From positions 1 through 64,000 of the forward strand of contig JAQISU010000164.1 in the NCBI GenBank assembly GCA_029339505.1: a stretch of 64,000 nt of DNA, given 5' to 3'. Made by a program: the position numbers and the translations under genes. The stretch is from Unio delphinus (taxonomy: Eukaryota; Mollusca; Bivalvia; Unionida; Unionidae). This document shows positions 51,156 to 59,915 of the stretch, one piece after another. The notes below the pieces were generated by a model. That model did no database searches. It was not told the DNA's origin and saw only the letters and a list, made by a program, of their open reading frames with translations. The stretch's first letter is position 1. Every line of letters begins with the position of its first letter.

Positions 51156-52713
51156 CTGGGAATGAAAAGCAAGACATAAATGTACTTTTGTAATTTTAGT
51201 GCTACAATTATTAAACACTGAATAAATAAATAAATCTGGCCAATTTAACTTTACATTCAATATTAACAGAATTGTTTTACAGTTTTAAACAATAATTATT
51301 TGTCCGTAAAAAACAAATCCATACTGTTCCCCATTTTGTTCTTCACCTCAAAGTTTGAACTACAAGGGAAAGTTCCTGAAGATAAGTAATGCCCAGGGAA
51401 AAACTTCAGTTGTGTTAGAGTGTTTGTATTTTAATTCCGAGGAAGTATGTACATGGTTAGAGTGTGATCACAAAAGATTTCAAGTGTGACATGAACCAAA
51501 GTCCTTTGCTGGGAAAGGATGGACCCTAGAGGCTACGCCAATTGCATATATAAATTTGTCGTTGCATGCACAGCAAGTAGAGATGCAACCCTAGCGAATA
51601 CAAATTCTGAATGGAGCCAGGAATTTGTGTCATGGGCATGTCTAGTGTGGGCTGTTAGAGGGGAGGCGGCAGCAGGGGAATGTTCCTCCATAAATTGTTA
51701 AGAGGATATTCTTTAATATGGTGCATACTTTTAAATGGGGGAATCCTTAATGTAAAAAAACTTTTTTAACAGCAGTGAGGCAAATACGACTGACATACCA
51801 TAGTGAAACACTGTGAAATATATGCAATGTCTTTATTAGCAATGGCAAGTTATAGTTCACTTGATGTTTGTAAGAAAAAATGCTTGGTGCTCAACATTAA
51901 GAGGTTAGTGTTAAGACTGGTCGGCCAGGTGTCAGGTTAATGTGACTGAGTGGGACATCATGCTACATGTCTGTGCCATGATGCCCCAGTGCTAGACATC
52001 ACTATAAACTGCCTCACTGCAGACATTATAGCGATATGACTGAAAACTTGTTAAAGCTGTAAGTATTATGAACGAATTGAAAATAGTCCAATAAAAGGTC
52101 TATTCAAGTCCAAAAGATGCAAACGTTCTGAATGAATTTCAGATCCCTGAATGTAATGCCAAGATTTATAACATATCGCACTGTCACTGTCCAAACCTCT
52201 ATTGAATCAAGTCACAATAGTCCCAGAAATTTTAGTCCAATGAGCACTGTATATTTCCAATGAATAATCCAAAAAAATGTCTACTCACAAATTATATCTA
52301 AACACAACATTAAATAAATTTGCATAGCGAAATTGACAGTTCTCTCATTATATATACATCCAATAGTCTATAACAATTATCTCATAATATACACCAAGCT
52401 ATAGACCTTACTGTTCAATCTTATATTTCACAGTACCTGCTCACATGACCTACTTCACAGTACTCAACCACCTCACTTTAACTAGCCAACCATAAATAAC
52501 TCAAAAAATGAAAACATATTTTTAGAAACTTGACATCTATTTATAGATTCTATGTAATCAACAGGCACGCTTAACATTTAAACATAGATCTATACCCATG
52601 TACAAAATTAGCTAATATCTTCTATATAGATACTCAATACAAATTAAGTCATGAACAAAATTAAAAAGTTTGTATATAACACTACTAATTATATAAGGCG
52701 GAGAGACTGCTTC
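51156..52713. other. host intronic or intergenic sequence up to element 2
   Basis: No gene seen. The exact left end of element 2 cannot be fixed, as the partner terminal repeat is outside the window. Confidence 0.45.
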
Positions 52714-52973
52714 AGCAGCAGAGAGGGTGAATCAGACAACATTTTTAGACAAGTTTTCACTGAAATCACGCTTAAAAACAATGAAACCAATGACATCAGG
52801 TCCAAAATGTGTGTGTGAATCTGATATCGTTTCATGGATTAGGATCAAATCAAAAAAACAACATTTTCAATGAAATCAGGTCCAAAAAAAATTAATGAAA
52901 TTAATGAAATCCTCCATCGATTTTTTTGGAAAAAGGGATTACAACGTCGTTGTCACTCACCCTCTCTGCTGCT
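52714..52973. repeat. 17-bp inverted repeat at the left end of element 2
   Basis: AGCAGCAGAGAGGGTGA at 52,714-52,730 and its perfect complement at 52,957-52,973 enclose 226 bp containing direct repeats of ATCAGGTCCAAAA. It lies just outside the ATPase stop and could be a terminal hairpin or regulatory site. Confidence 0.75.
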
Positions 52974-52990
52974 AGAACTTTCAGTTTGGG

Positions 52991-53662
52991 TTAACCGAAT
53001 ATTTGATCCAGTCCGATACGATATCGTGTTCGAGGGTCATGTAAATTTATTGTTACAAATCCGTGTGGGGCAGACTGAGCATGACTAAAGAAATTTCTAA
53101 ATTGATTGAAGTCCATATCGGAGCACCATGTCTGCCAAATATTTCGTAGCGTATGTGTATCAACTCCATTAAACACACACAACACATTACAGTTATCTCT
53201 AATCACTTTTGGAATCTGAGTGTAGCGTTGAGTGACATAGATCACGTCCGTGTTTTTATGCCTGCCTCTGGAAAATATTCTAGCAGGATTTTTTTGATTA
53301 TCTAACATGACATCGTCGTATACAACTAAATTGTTGATACTTCCATCGAGGTCATTCACGGATGGCGCCTCGTCAATATCGGTTATAAATTCAATAACAT
53401 CCTCGCCGGCAATCTCTGAAGCGTTTTCATTAAAATCTTTTAGCACTTCATAGCATCGTTGGTCATCTACGCTAGGGGCAATTAAATACAACTTATCCCA
53501 CTTCATCCATCTCATTATTAAATTGAGCAACAATTGCGTCTTGCCGGATCCAGATGGCCCGATTATAATTGCGCGGATAGAGTTTGGTAGCGCTGCATGA
53601 TGCTTCACTGGTTCTCTTGTTTTAGTCGCTGAAAAATCAATTATATTCATATCTCTATACAT
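52991..53662 (-). CDS. FtsK/HerA-type packaging ATPase, 223 aa
   Basis: Walker A is GPSGSGKT (residues 35-42) and Walker B is NLVVYDDVM (about 111-119). They are followed by SRGRHKNTDVIYVTQRYTQI, the counterpart of the element 1 segment. It is expected to pump DNA into capsids. The start codon is only 5 bp from the divergent start of the zinc-ribbon gene, so the two share a minimal promoter. Slightly shorter than the element 1 enzyme but complete. Confidence 0.92.
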   Translation of the reverse strand: MYRDMNIIDFSATKTREPVKHHAALPNSIRAIIIGPSGSGKTQLLLNLIMRWMKWDKLYLIAPSVDDQRCYEVLKDFNENASEIAGEDVIEFITDIDEAPSVNDLDGSINNLVVYDDVMLDNQKNPARIFSRGRHKNTDVIYVTQRYTQIPKVIRDNCNVLCVFNGVDTHTLRNIWQTWCSDMDFNQFRNFFSHAQSAPHGFVTINLHDPRTRYRIGLDQIFG

Positions 53663-53667
53663 AAATT

Positions 53668-53865
53668 ATGGATCTATATTGCGTGAAGTGTAAGGCGCGT
53701 ACTGGCACAGATGACTTGACGACGATTACAACTAAAAATAACCGATCAGCGCTTTCTGGTAAATGTGTACAGTGTAGTACAAAGAAATTTAGATTTGTTT
53801 CTAAACCCAAGGAACCCAAGGAACCTTTAAAAAAAAACGAGGAGGTGATATCACTGCCAAATTAG
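53668..53865 (+). CDS. zinc-ribbon protein (DUF5679-like), 65 aa in zero frame
   Basis: Four cysteines as CVKC (C5, C8) and CVQC (C33, C36) frame a short ribbon like the small DUF5679 proteins. A Lys/Pro linker (KPKEPKEPLKK) follows. The zero-frame stop is at 53,865, but just before it lies A_AAA_AAC in exact phase, after which the -1 frame encodes a phospholipase A2 domain. The short product may be the main form, with a longer frameshift product made at lower level. Confidence 0.8.
   Translation: MDLYCVKCKARTGTDDLTTITTKNNRSALSGKCVQCSTKKFRFVSKPKEPKEPLKKNEEVISLPN
53832..53838 (+). promoter_or_regulatory. -1 ribosomal frameshift heptamer (A_AAA_AAC)
   Basis: Zero-frame codons are AAA AAA AAC, and the heptamer ends a run of nine A. 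The -1 frame from 53,838 is open to 54,197. A CCCTGGAA/TTCCAGGG stem lies at 53,873-53,921, rather far downstream for a stimulator. T_TTA_AAA at 53,826 is a second in-phase candidate. Confidence 0.7.
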
Positions 53866-54197
53866 CAAAACTCCCTGGAACCCCATGGGCAAAATACCCC
53901 GGAGAAAAACACCTTCCAGGGTATAGTTATTGTGGACCGGGAACAAGACTTGATATCAGACTCAATGATCAAAATCAGCCCCGACCCGGTGAGGAACCAA
54001 TAAACGCTATTGATAAGGCCTGTCACCTTCATGATGTTGCTTATAAAAGCAGCAATTTGCAACACAGGCATCTAGCAGATGTGAAATTAATTCATGCGTT
54101 GAATGCCATTCCTGATAAATCCTTCAAAGAAAAATTGGCTTCATTTTTGATAAAATCGGCAATGAAAAGCAAATTGATGTTAGGTGCTGGTAATTAA
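53838..54197 (+). CDS. phospholipase A2 domain (parvovirus VP1-like), -1 frame extension, 119 aa
   Basis: It has no ATG of its own until near its end. It contains the calcium-loop motif CGPGT (tail residues 32-36) and the catalytic His-Asp motif HLHDVAY (H65, D66), preceded by WAKYPGEKHLPGY typical of virion-borne PLA2. Such domains breach endosomal membranes during entry of parvoviruses and are reported in some adintovirus-type genomes. It fills the 340-bp gap between the zinc-ribbon stop and integrase start. Expression as a -1 fusion to the ribbon protein is inferred. An indel in the A-run or a spliced form are alternatives. Confidence 0.8.
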   Translation, partial: RGGDITAKLAKLPGTPWAKYPGEKHLPGYSYCGPGTRLDIRLNDQNQPRPGEEPINAIDKACHLHDVAYKSSNLQHRHLADVKLIHALNAIPDKSFKEKLASFLIKSAMKSKLMLGAGN

Positions 54198-54204
54198 TAG
54201 CAAC

Positions 54205-55155
54205 ATGGAATCTATTTATTATTCCCCAAGAGGATACTGGAAGGGTAACGCTGCAATCAGTAAACTCGCTAGCGCCGCAAAAGTGAAAAAAACCACTGCG
54301 GCTCATTGGTTATCCAAACAGGCACTATGGCAAATTTATCTACCACCGCCTAAACAAATTCAATTCTCGCATTTTGATGTAACCGGACCCAATGAAGTTC
54401 ATCAGGCTGATATATTATTTCTGCCACATGATCGTGGTTACAAATATGCATTAACTGTAGTTGATATTGCAAGTCGATACAAAGAAGCAGAACCGTTAAA
54501 AACAAAATCAGCCACTGAAGTGGCTTCTGCATTTGAAAGGATTTATCGAAGGAGCCCTCTGCACTGGCCAAATCTGTTACAAGTTGACCCGGGCAAGGAA
54601 TTTCAGGGTGCAGTGTTATCTACAATGAAATATCACAATGTCGCTATCAGACGAGGGCATACTGCACTGCATCGTGATCAGGCCATTGTAGAACGATTTA
54701 ATCGGATTCTTGCTGAACGGTTATTTGGATATCAATATGCAAAAGAATTCATCCAAGAAAAAAGATCCCGTGAATGGGTTAAGAGATTACCAGGTGTAGT
54801 TACCGCACTGAATAACGAGATTACTAGAACCATCAACATGAAACCTATCAACGCGATTAAAAAGAAGTCGATACCTGAAAAACCACAAAAGGATTTTAGC
54901 GTTTCCCAACCAATTCTTGGTAGTAATGTCATTGTGAGGTATTTATATGAACCAGGAGAGCTTGAGGGTGGCACAAAAAGGGCTACTGATCCTATTTGGA
55001 GTGTTACTGCACACAAGATATCTAGTATAACACGATCTACGGGTAGACCTCCAATCTATAAACTGGATTCAACTGCCCCTCAACGGGGTTTTACTAGACA
55101 ACAATTACAAGTGATACCCGAGGATACTCAATTGCCACCCCATGGTCTTAACTAG
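54205..55155 (+). CDS. retroviral-type integrase, 316 aa
   Basis: rve core with D69 (HQADILF), D128 (QVDPGKEF) and E163 (AIVERFNR), spacing about 35. The N-terminal 45 residues match the helical region of the element 1 integrase (SIYYSPRGYWKG against SIYYDPAHPAGY). The C-terminal 90 residues look like an SH3-like DNA-binding part and not a chromodomain. The ATG at 54,205 is chosen over an upstream GTG. The 3' end overlaps the -1 tail of the convergent polymerase-helicase gene by 8 bp. Confidence 0.93.
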   Translation: MESIYYSPRGYWKGNAAISKLASAAKVKKTTAAHWLSKQALWQIYLPPPKQIQFSHFDVTGPNEVHQADILFLPHDRGYKYALTVVDIASRYKEAEPLKTKSATEVASAFERIYRRSPLHWPNLLQVDPGKEFQGAVLSTMKYHNVAIRRGHTALHRDQAIVERFNRILAERLFGYQYAKEFIQEKRSREWVKRLPGVVTALNNEITRTINMKPINAIKKKSIPEKPQKDFSVSQPILGSNVIVRYLYEPGELEGGTKRATDPIWSVTAHKISSITRSTGRPPIYKLDSTAPQRGFTRQQLQVIPEDTQLPPHGLN

Positions 55156-55363
55156 CACCCTTGCGTCTATTGCACTCAAGACAAGTCAACATCACATTAT
55201 TTCTGACATGACCGAGATTGTTATTTTTTCTGTCTACGGTGAATTGGCGAGGATCCTTATCCGAATACTGCCAACGCATTATACAATTGCAACTCGCGCA
55301 GTGATTATTCTGTTGTTGCTTCAGAGTAATTATTAATTCAGCATCAATATCAAATTCTCGTTG
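55148..55363 (-). CDS. HNH-type domain, -1 frame extension of the polymerase-helicase, about 70 aa
   Basis: The -1 frame after A_AAA_AAC reads through the zero-frame stop and encodes NHCASCNC, then FTVDRKNNNLGHVRNNVML and TCLECNRRKG. This is the zinc-bound HNH layout: two CxxC pairs around an Asp/Asn/His core. No start codon suits an independent gene. It occupies what would otherwise be a gap before the integrase stop. Possible role: nicking or resolving DNA during replication. An indel in the A9 run is the alternative explanation. Confidence 0.72.
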   Translation of the reverse strand, partial: QREFDIDAELIITLKQQQNNHCASCNCIMRWQYSDKDPRQFTVDRKNNNLGHVRNNVMLTCLECNRRKGAS

Positions 55364-58257
55364 TTTTTTTTTGTCTTGTTGTTTGTAACCGGAGAGTTTT
55401 TTTTATCAATAATATCATCTATTGTGGTGTCATTATCATCGCCAATGATTTCATCATCGAAGACAATTCTTCGAAGTTGATTTATTTTTCGTACTCTGGA
55501 TACTGAAAGATAGACTAAATTAAACCATTCTATGCGATTATCTACCATCCAAACAATTGTATTCGATATTGTCAATCCCTGTGAAGAATGTATCGTCGCT
55601 GCGTATCCTAGCGTCCATGGGGATTTATTAGCACGCAATGCATCTTCAACAACATTGATATCAACCAGCACAATATCATTTAATACGAGAATCTGCTTTT
55701 CACTCTGTCCTGGAATATCAACTTCGATGTTCTGTTTTCGTGTATCCGATGGCCTATAACATAACGGTACTGGAAGTGTTGCAAATTTTTGTTTATGCAA
55801 TTCAAATAACTTGATCTGAAGTGTATCCCTGACTATTTTTCTACTTGCAATGATTAAATCATTTGGTCTCCACATTTCCCAGAAATCATTCATGGGAGTT
55901 TCCGAAATTATTTCACGGGTTATTTCACACTGGATTCTATCCGGTTGTAATCTAATTAGTTTCTTCAATTCTTTTAATTCATTATCAAGTGATCTATGAT
56001 CGGTATCAATTTCTTCATAATAGTCTACAAAACCCTTTAGCCATTCATGGGGGGATGCACCGACAAATGGTGGTGGTTGCCCGTGATCACCGCACATGAC
56101 GACTTTTGTATTCTTCAATAACAACCACTCAAGAAATATTTTTAAGACATCTTCTGACACTGTGTCTATTTCATCCCACATGATGATTTCAGGAATAAAT
56201 TTCTCTCCCATGCGCTCAGGAGTCCATTTATCTCCCTTCCATCGGAAAAAGCTGTGATAAGTGCAAGCATTTACCCCTCTCTGTATCATTTCTCTTGCAA
56301 GTCTGTGAGTCGGTGTTAGTACAATCATGTTTGGATTGGAAACGCTAGCGTTTCTACGGAATAACTCAATTACCCGGGTTGTTTTTCCTGACCCGCCACA
56401 ACCGTTTAAATAAACTGTTTTATATCTACAGATTGGATCAGAAATCGGTGGTGCACTAGAAAATTCTGAACACTGATTGCTTTCTAAGTAATTATTTTCA
56501 ATGGTAACATCTGCTGATTGAATATAATCATGAATCATTTCTTTCTTAATTCTCCATGTCCCCCATTTCTCGTTGCCAGTAGCCTTAAAATCAGCCATTT
56601 TGCTATTTATGTAAAATGAGTCAGTGGCAACTCTAACTGCGGTGGTAGGAAATCTATTGATCATTGAAAACAGATTAATAGAAGCATAACCGAGCATAGA
56701 AGCTCTTAAGTGTGTGTACTGCGGATGGTATCCATCATTGTAGGTAACAATTGTACCCAATTTGGTTCCATCGGACATAAATGCGTCCTTACGATTGACA
56801 TATAAGCCCTTATTCGTTAAATCCGTGATTACAAAATCGTATTCAGCATTGTCTATAATCAATCGTGAAGAATATTTCGTATTATCATCTTTGCTACCTT
56901 GGGTAAATTTACCGATTATTCTTCGTCCAAGATTTTTTGCTTCATTGTTTCTGATTTCAAATAACTGTTGGGACCAATCCATGATTTGTTGTTCATTAAA
57001 ATCAGGAAACAGTTTTCGCTCTTCGCTAATTATATTTTCTAGATCAGGTTGTGGTAACCAGACTGATTTCTGTGCTCGATAGGATATAATTGCTTCACTG
57101 ACAATTAATGATTTTAACATCTTACAATCAAGCATATACCGTAATAACACTATTGGCATCCAGTGTTTTTCAGACATGTGTTTACCAATCCAAAGATAAC
57201 TACACGGATGAAGTCCTTCAGCCATTTCAAATGATACTACACAAGCGAATCCGGTTAAATCAAAATCAGGAAGTGGTCCATTAATAGCAACACGGATCAT
57301 TTCGTGTGTAGGGTGTCCAAATCGTTTGAAATATTTCTCACACTCTCCATACCCAAGAAAACTTCCTGGATAACACGCAATCATATCAACGGAAATAACG
57401 GTATCAGCGGTGTATTTTGTGTTCCATAATCCGCCTTGGCTGTATTCAAGACAGGACAATTTGACATCTGATAAAAACTCACTTCGTGTTGGTTTCCACG
57501 CGTTTTTCTTTCTAGCAAAATGTGCTGCAATGGATGGTACTGTGAAACAGTTTGCTAATAATTGATCGTTGTCTTCTCCGTCCCCAGAAAACTCACTAGC
57601 TAGTTGTTTCATTTGATTCTGCAGCTCTTCAGTACGGTATAATTCTCCGTTAGGCCTTACAAACTGATCAAATTTGCATTCTTCGTCTGAAGTACTATGA
57701 AACAGCCACACTGACACAGGATCGTTTTTACTCAAATGGTAAATAGCATCAAATAATTTCTGCTCTGAAAAAAACTCTTCGGTTTGGGATAGATATTTTA
57801 CGGTTCTATCCCGTGGGAATATTGTTACTGCAGATGACCACGCGTGTGCGTTATGATCAATAATTTCAATGGGAGCTCCCTGTGATTTATATTTCGATTC
57901 GTATAATACTTCTCCGGTGATTGTCCTTACCGATATTGGAAATCTTAATGATTTTTCTAATTTAGTTATATCCTGAATTGTTGCCCCATGCTCTTTTACC
58001 GTGAACTCCCACTCGGTTATTTTTTTTCGTCTTAGATCAGTTAGTTTATTTCCCCGGGACGCATTTGTGAAGTGTTCTATTATTCGTTCTGCTACACAAT
58101 TTAGCCCTGTCGAATATTTCATGGGTGCTAGTTTTGAAATATCAGGTTTTTCATTGAGCGGATAGATCCCGTAAACAACTGCTGTGACAGGATAAGATCT
58201 TTCGTAGTAGGGTTTATCAATTCCAGTCAAAATTCCCGGTTTTGAATCCTGATTCAC
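55333..58257 (-). CDS. polymerase-B-like domain fused to SF1 helicase, 974 aa
   Basis: Residues 284-550 align with PolB palm motifs: A is VDMIACYPGSF (D291), the motif B region is NLGRRIIGKFTQG (about 442-454) and C is VRVATDSFYI (544-547). Motif C keeps the second, catalytic Asp but the first is Ala, and motif B lacks the canonical Asn-x-x-Tyr-Gly. Residues 612-930 form an SF1 helicase: Walker A NGCGGSGKTT (618-627), IIMWDEID (691-698), CGDHGQPPPF (722-731), ATIHSSQGLT (887-896) and VYLSVSRVR. No 3'-5' exonuclease motifs are evident in the first 280 residues. It is the likely replication protein of element 2. The start at 58,257 overlaps the preceding gene by 41 nt. Confidence 0.85.
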   Translation of the reverse strand: MNQDSKPGILTGIDKPYYERSYPVTAVVYGIYPLNEKPDISKLAPMKYSTGLNCVAERIIEHFTNASRGNKLTDLRRKKITEWEFTVKEHGATIQDITKLEKSLRFPISVRTITGEVLYESKYKSQGAPIEIIDHNAHAWSSAVTIFPRDRTVKYLSQTEEFFSEQKLFDAIYHLSKNDPVSVWLFHSTSDEECKFDQFVRPNGELYRTEELQNQMKQLASEFSGDGEDNDQLLANCFTVPSIAAHFARKKNAWKPTRSEFLSDVKLSCLEYSQGGLWNTKYTADTVISVDMIACYPGSFLGYGECEKYFKRFGHPTHEMIRVAINGPLPDFDLTGFACVVSFEMAEGLHPCSYLWIGKHMSEKHWMPIVLLRYMLDCKMLKSLIVSEAIISYRAQKSVWLPQPDLENIISEERKLFPDFNEQQIMDWSQQLFEIRNNEAKNLGRRIIGKFTQGSKDDNTKYSSRLIIDNAEYDFVITDLTNKGLYVNRKDAFMSDGTKLGTIVTYNDGYHPQYTHLRASMLGYASINLFSMINRFPTTAVRVATDSFYINSKMADFKATGNEKWGTWRIKKEMIHDYIQSADVTIENNYLESNQCSEFSSAPPISDPICRYKTVYLNGCGGSGKTTRVIELFRRNASVSNPNMIVLTPTHRLAREMIQRGVNACTYHSFFRWKGDKWTPERMGEKFIPEIIMWDEIDTVSEDVLKIFLEWLLLKNTKVVMCGDHGQPPPFVGASPHEWLKGFVDYYEEIDTDHRSLDNELKELKKLIRLQPDRIQCEITREIISETPMNDFWEMWRPNDLIIASRKIVRDTLQIKLFELHKQKFATLPVPLCYRPSDTRKQNIEVDIPGQSEKQILVLNDIVLVDINVVEDALRANKSPWTLGYAATIHSSQGLTISNTIVWMVDNRIEWFNLVYLSVSRVRKINQLRRIVFDDEIIGDDNDTTIDDIIDKKNSPVTNNKTKKNNENLILMLN
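55363..55369 (-). promoter_or_regulatory. -1 ribosomal frameshift heptamer (A_AAA_AAC) in polymerase-helicase gene
   Basis: Zero-frame codons read ACA AAA AAA AAC, near residue 965 of 974. The -1 frame then stays open for 71 codons. Confidence 0.7.
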
Positions 58258-59005
58258 TCACGGTGACAGTTTTTTTACCCCTGAGAATGGGTTCAAATTT
58301 ATCCCTAATAATCCATTTGTCATCCTCACAGATAATGAATTTGATTCGGAAAAAATGACTTTTTTCCCCAACATTTGAGATTATCACTGCTGCTTTTTCA
58401 TCATTCATGGTAGCGTCAACAACACCATCAATTCGAAATGTTGACCAACAATAAGATGCTCCATCACGCTTGAATTCATTAAAACAGTCTCTGATGGGTT
58501 TATCAAGAATTTTATTCTTGGGTGTATTAGAAACTATATCAAGATTGAATTGAGCATCCTTCCATGGTGATCTCATGTTTCCGTCTCTTGGACGTTTGTT
58601 ACGTTTTTTGGGTCTATCGCGATTAAATCTAGGATTGATTTTCAACAATCTCTTAAACTCTTTCATGTTTCCGTCTCTTGGACGTTTTGGACGTTTTTTT
58701 GGTCTATCGATATTAAATTTAGGGTTAATTTTCAATAATCTCTTAAACTCTTTCATGTTTCCGTCTCTTGGACGTTTTGGACGTTTGTTTCTGTTTACTA
58801 CACTTTTTTTTGGTCTATCGAGATTAAATCTAGGATTGATTTTCAATAATCTCTTAAACTCTTTCATGTTTCCGTCTCTTGGACGTTTTGGACGTTTTTT
58901 TGGTCTATCGAGATTAAATCTAGGATTGATTTTTAATAATCTCTTGAACTCTCTATCGGTATTGATTTTAGCATTTTTCGAAGTCAATCTCTTGAACTCC
59001 TTCAT
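58217..59005 (-). CDS. repeat protein with basic 30-residue repeats, 262 aa
   Basis: Four to five N-terminal repeats of a unit beginning MKEFKRLLKINPRFNLDRPK and ending in Arg/Lys-Pro-Arg-Asp-Gly (DNA period 90 bp, one copy 111 bp) form a highly basic region. It is followed by a unique globular domain of about 115 residues (from SPWKDAQFNLDIV onward). Probably DNA-binding via the repeats. I know no family. It overlaps the polymerase-helicase start and is divergent from the gene at 59,030, with a TATATATAAAA between the two starts. Confidence 0.7.
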   Translation of the reverse strand: MKEFKRLTSKNAKINTDREFKRLLKINPRFNLDRPKKRPKRPRDGNMKEFKRLLKINPRFNLDRPKKSVVNRNKRPKRPRDGNMKEFKRLLKINPKFNIDRPKKRPKRPRDGNMKEFKRLLKINPRFNRDRPKKRNKRPRDGNMRSPWKDAQFNLDIVSNTPKNKILDKPIRDCFNEFKRDGASYCWSTFRIDGVVDATMNDEKAAVIISNVGEKSHFFRIKFIICEDDKWIIRDKFEPILRGKKTVTVSESGFKTGNFDWN

Positions 59006-59029
59006 TCTATATATAAAACAAGCATTTAA

Positions 59030-59425
59030 ATGAAAGATTTATGTATAATGAACCAATGCAAATGGCTCATGATGGGAAATGTAACCCCGTGTAACAAATC
59101 GTGCAGAAAAAATGAGTACTGTAGGTATCATATGCAAAGTTTTCGACGTGGAAGTCTTGGTCCATTACCCTGTATTCGATGTGGGGTTGGGGTTAAGGGA
59201 AGATCACAATTGTGTATTGATTGTGGTGGTAAGCGATATAGGGAATTGAAGCGTTATTATGATAAAAGAATAAAAAATGGACAATCCATCAGAAATTTTG
59301 ACCCTGAAAAAGTCTTTGACCCTGATAACGTCACTGACAAAATCATAAGAACTCCGCAAGACTACATCGAAAGATTTTCCAGTGATGTAATTATTGAACC
59401 AAACACTGAATTAGACAAACAATAG
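59030..59425 (+). CDS. Cys-rich zinc-binding protein, 131 aa
   Basis: An N-terminal CNKSC...CRYH cluster is followed by CIRCGVGVKGRSQLCIDCGG, a clear zinc ribbon around residues 45-65, then a charged helical tail. Probably nucleic-acid binding or transcriptional. Function unknown. Confidence 0.65.
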   Translation: MKDLCIMNQCKWLMMGNVTPCNKSCRKNEYCRYHMQSFRRGSLGPLPCIRCGVGVKGRSQLCIDCGGKRYRELKRYYDKRIKNGQSIRNFDPEKVFDPDNVTDKIIRTPQDYIERFSSDVIIEPNTELDKQ

Positions 59426-59435
59426 AATAGTATAT

Positions 59436-59915
59436 ATGAACCAAGAATTCAGACCACACCCAGTGATTACAAATTATGAAGCATCCAGTGATGGTACTGT
59501 CAGAAACCGTAGACTGAAGAAACCAGTTGGTGTTGTGACTAATCAAGGGTATTTGATGTTTGGTGCTGGAAAGAAAAAATATCACAATCATCGTTTCGTG
59601 TATGAGTGTTTCCATGGATTGATCAATGATGGTTTTGTTATCGATCATAAAGATTCCAATCCAAAGAATAATTCTTTATCAAATCTGCAAGCTATCACAC
59701 AAAGTGAGAATACCAAACGAGTAAAGACTGGCACTTGCTCAAAAAAAGCGAGACCAGTAAAATCTTTGAACGAAGAAAAAATATTTTCATCTATGAATGA
59801 AGCCGGTAAGTATTTCAATATTTGTCGATCTTCAGTACGAAAAGTTGCAGAGGGGATTTATCGATCTGCTATTTCAAAAAAGAGCGAGCAAAAAGTTCAA
59901 TTTAGTTATGTCTAA
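59436..59915 (+). CDS. free-standing HNH homing endonuclease with NUMOD-type domains, 159 aa
   Basis: NUMOD4-like N-terminus (YEASSDGTVRNRRLKKPVG), HNH_3-type core (YHNHRFVYECFHG, FVIDHKDSNPKNNSLSNLQA) and a C-terminal NUMOD1-like helix-turn-helix (SSMNEAGKYFNICRSSVRKV). Such enzymes spread by cutting cognate DNA and are typical of phages and giant viruses. It lies between the zinc-ribbon gene and a short gene that overlaps its end by 8 bp. Confidence 0.85.
   Translation: MNQEFRPHPVITNYEASSDGTVRNRRLKKPVGVVTNQGYLMFGAGKKKYHNHRFVYECFHGLINDGFVIDHKDSNPKNNSLSNLQAITQSENTKRVKTGTCSKKARPVKSLNEEKIFSSMNEAGKYFNICRSSVRKVAEGIYRSAISKKSEQKVQFSYV

Noticed and set aside
51156..51177. Kelch frame starting at the upstream ATG (51,177)
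   Set aside because: That ATG is within a polypyrimidine tract and splice acceptor, so the exon should start at 51,155.
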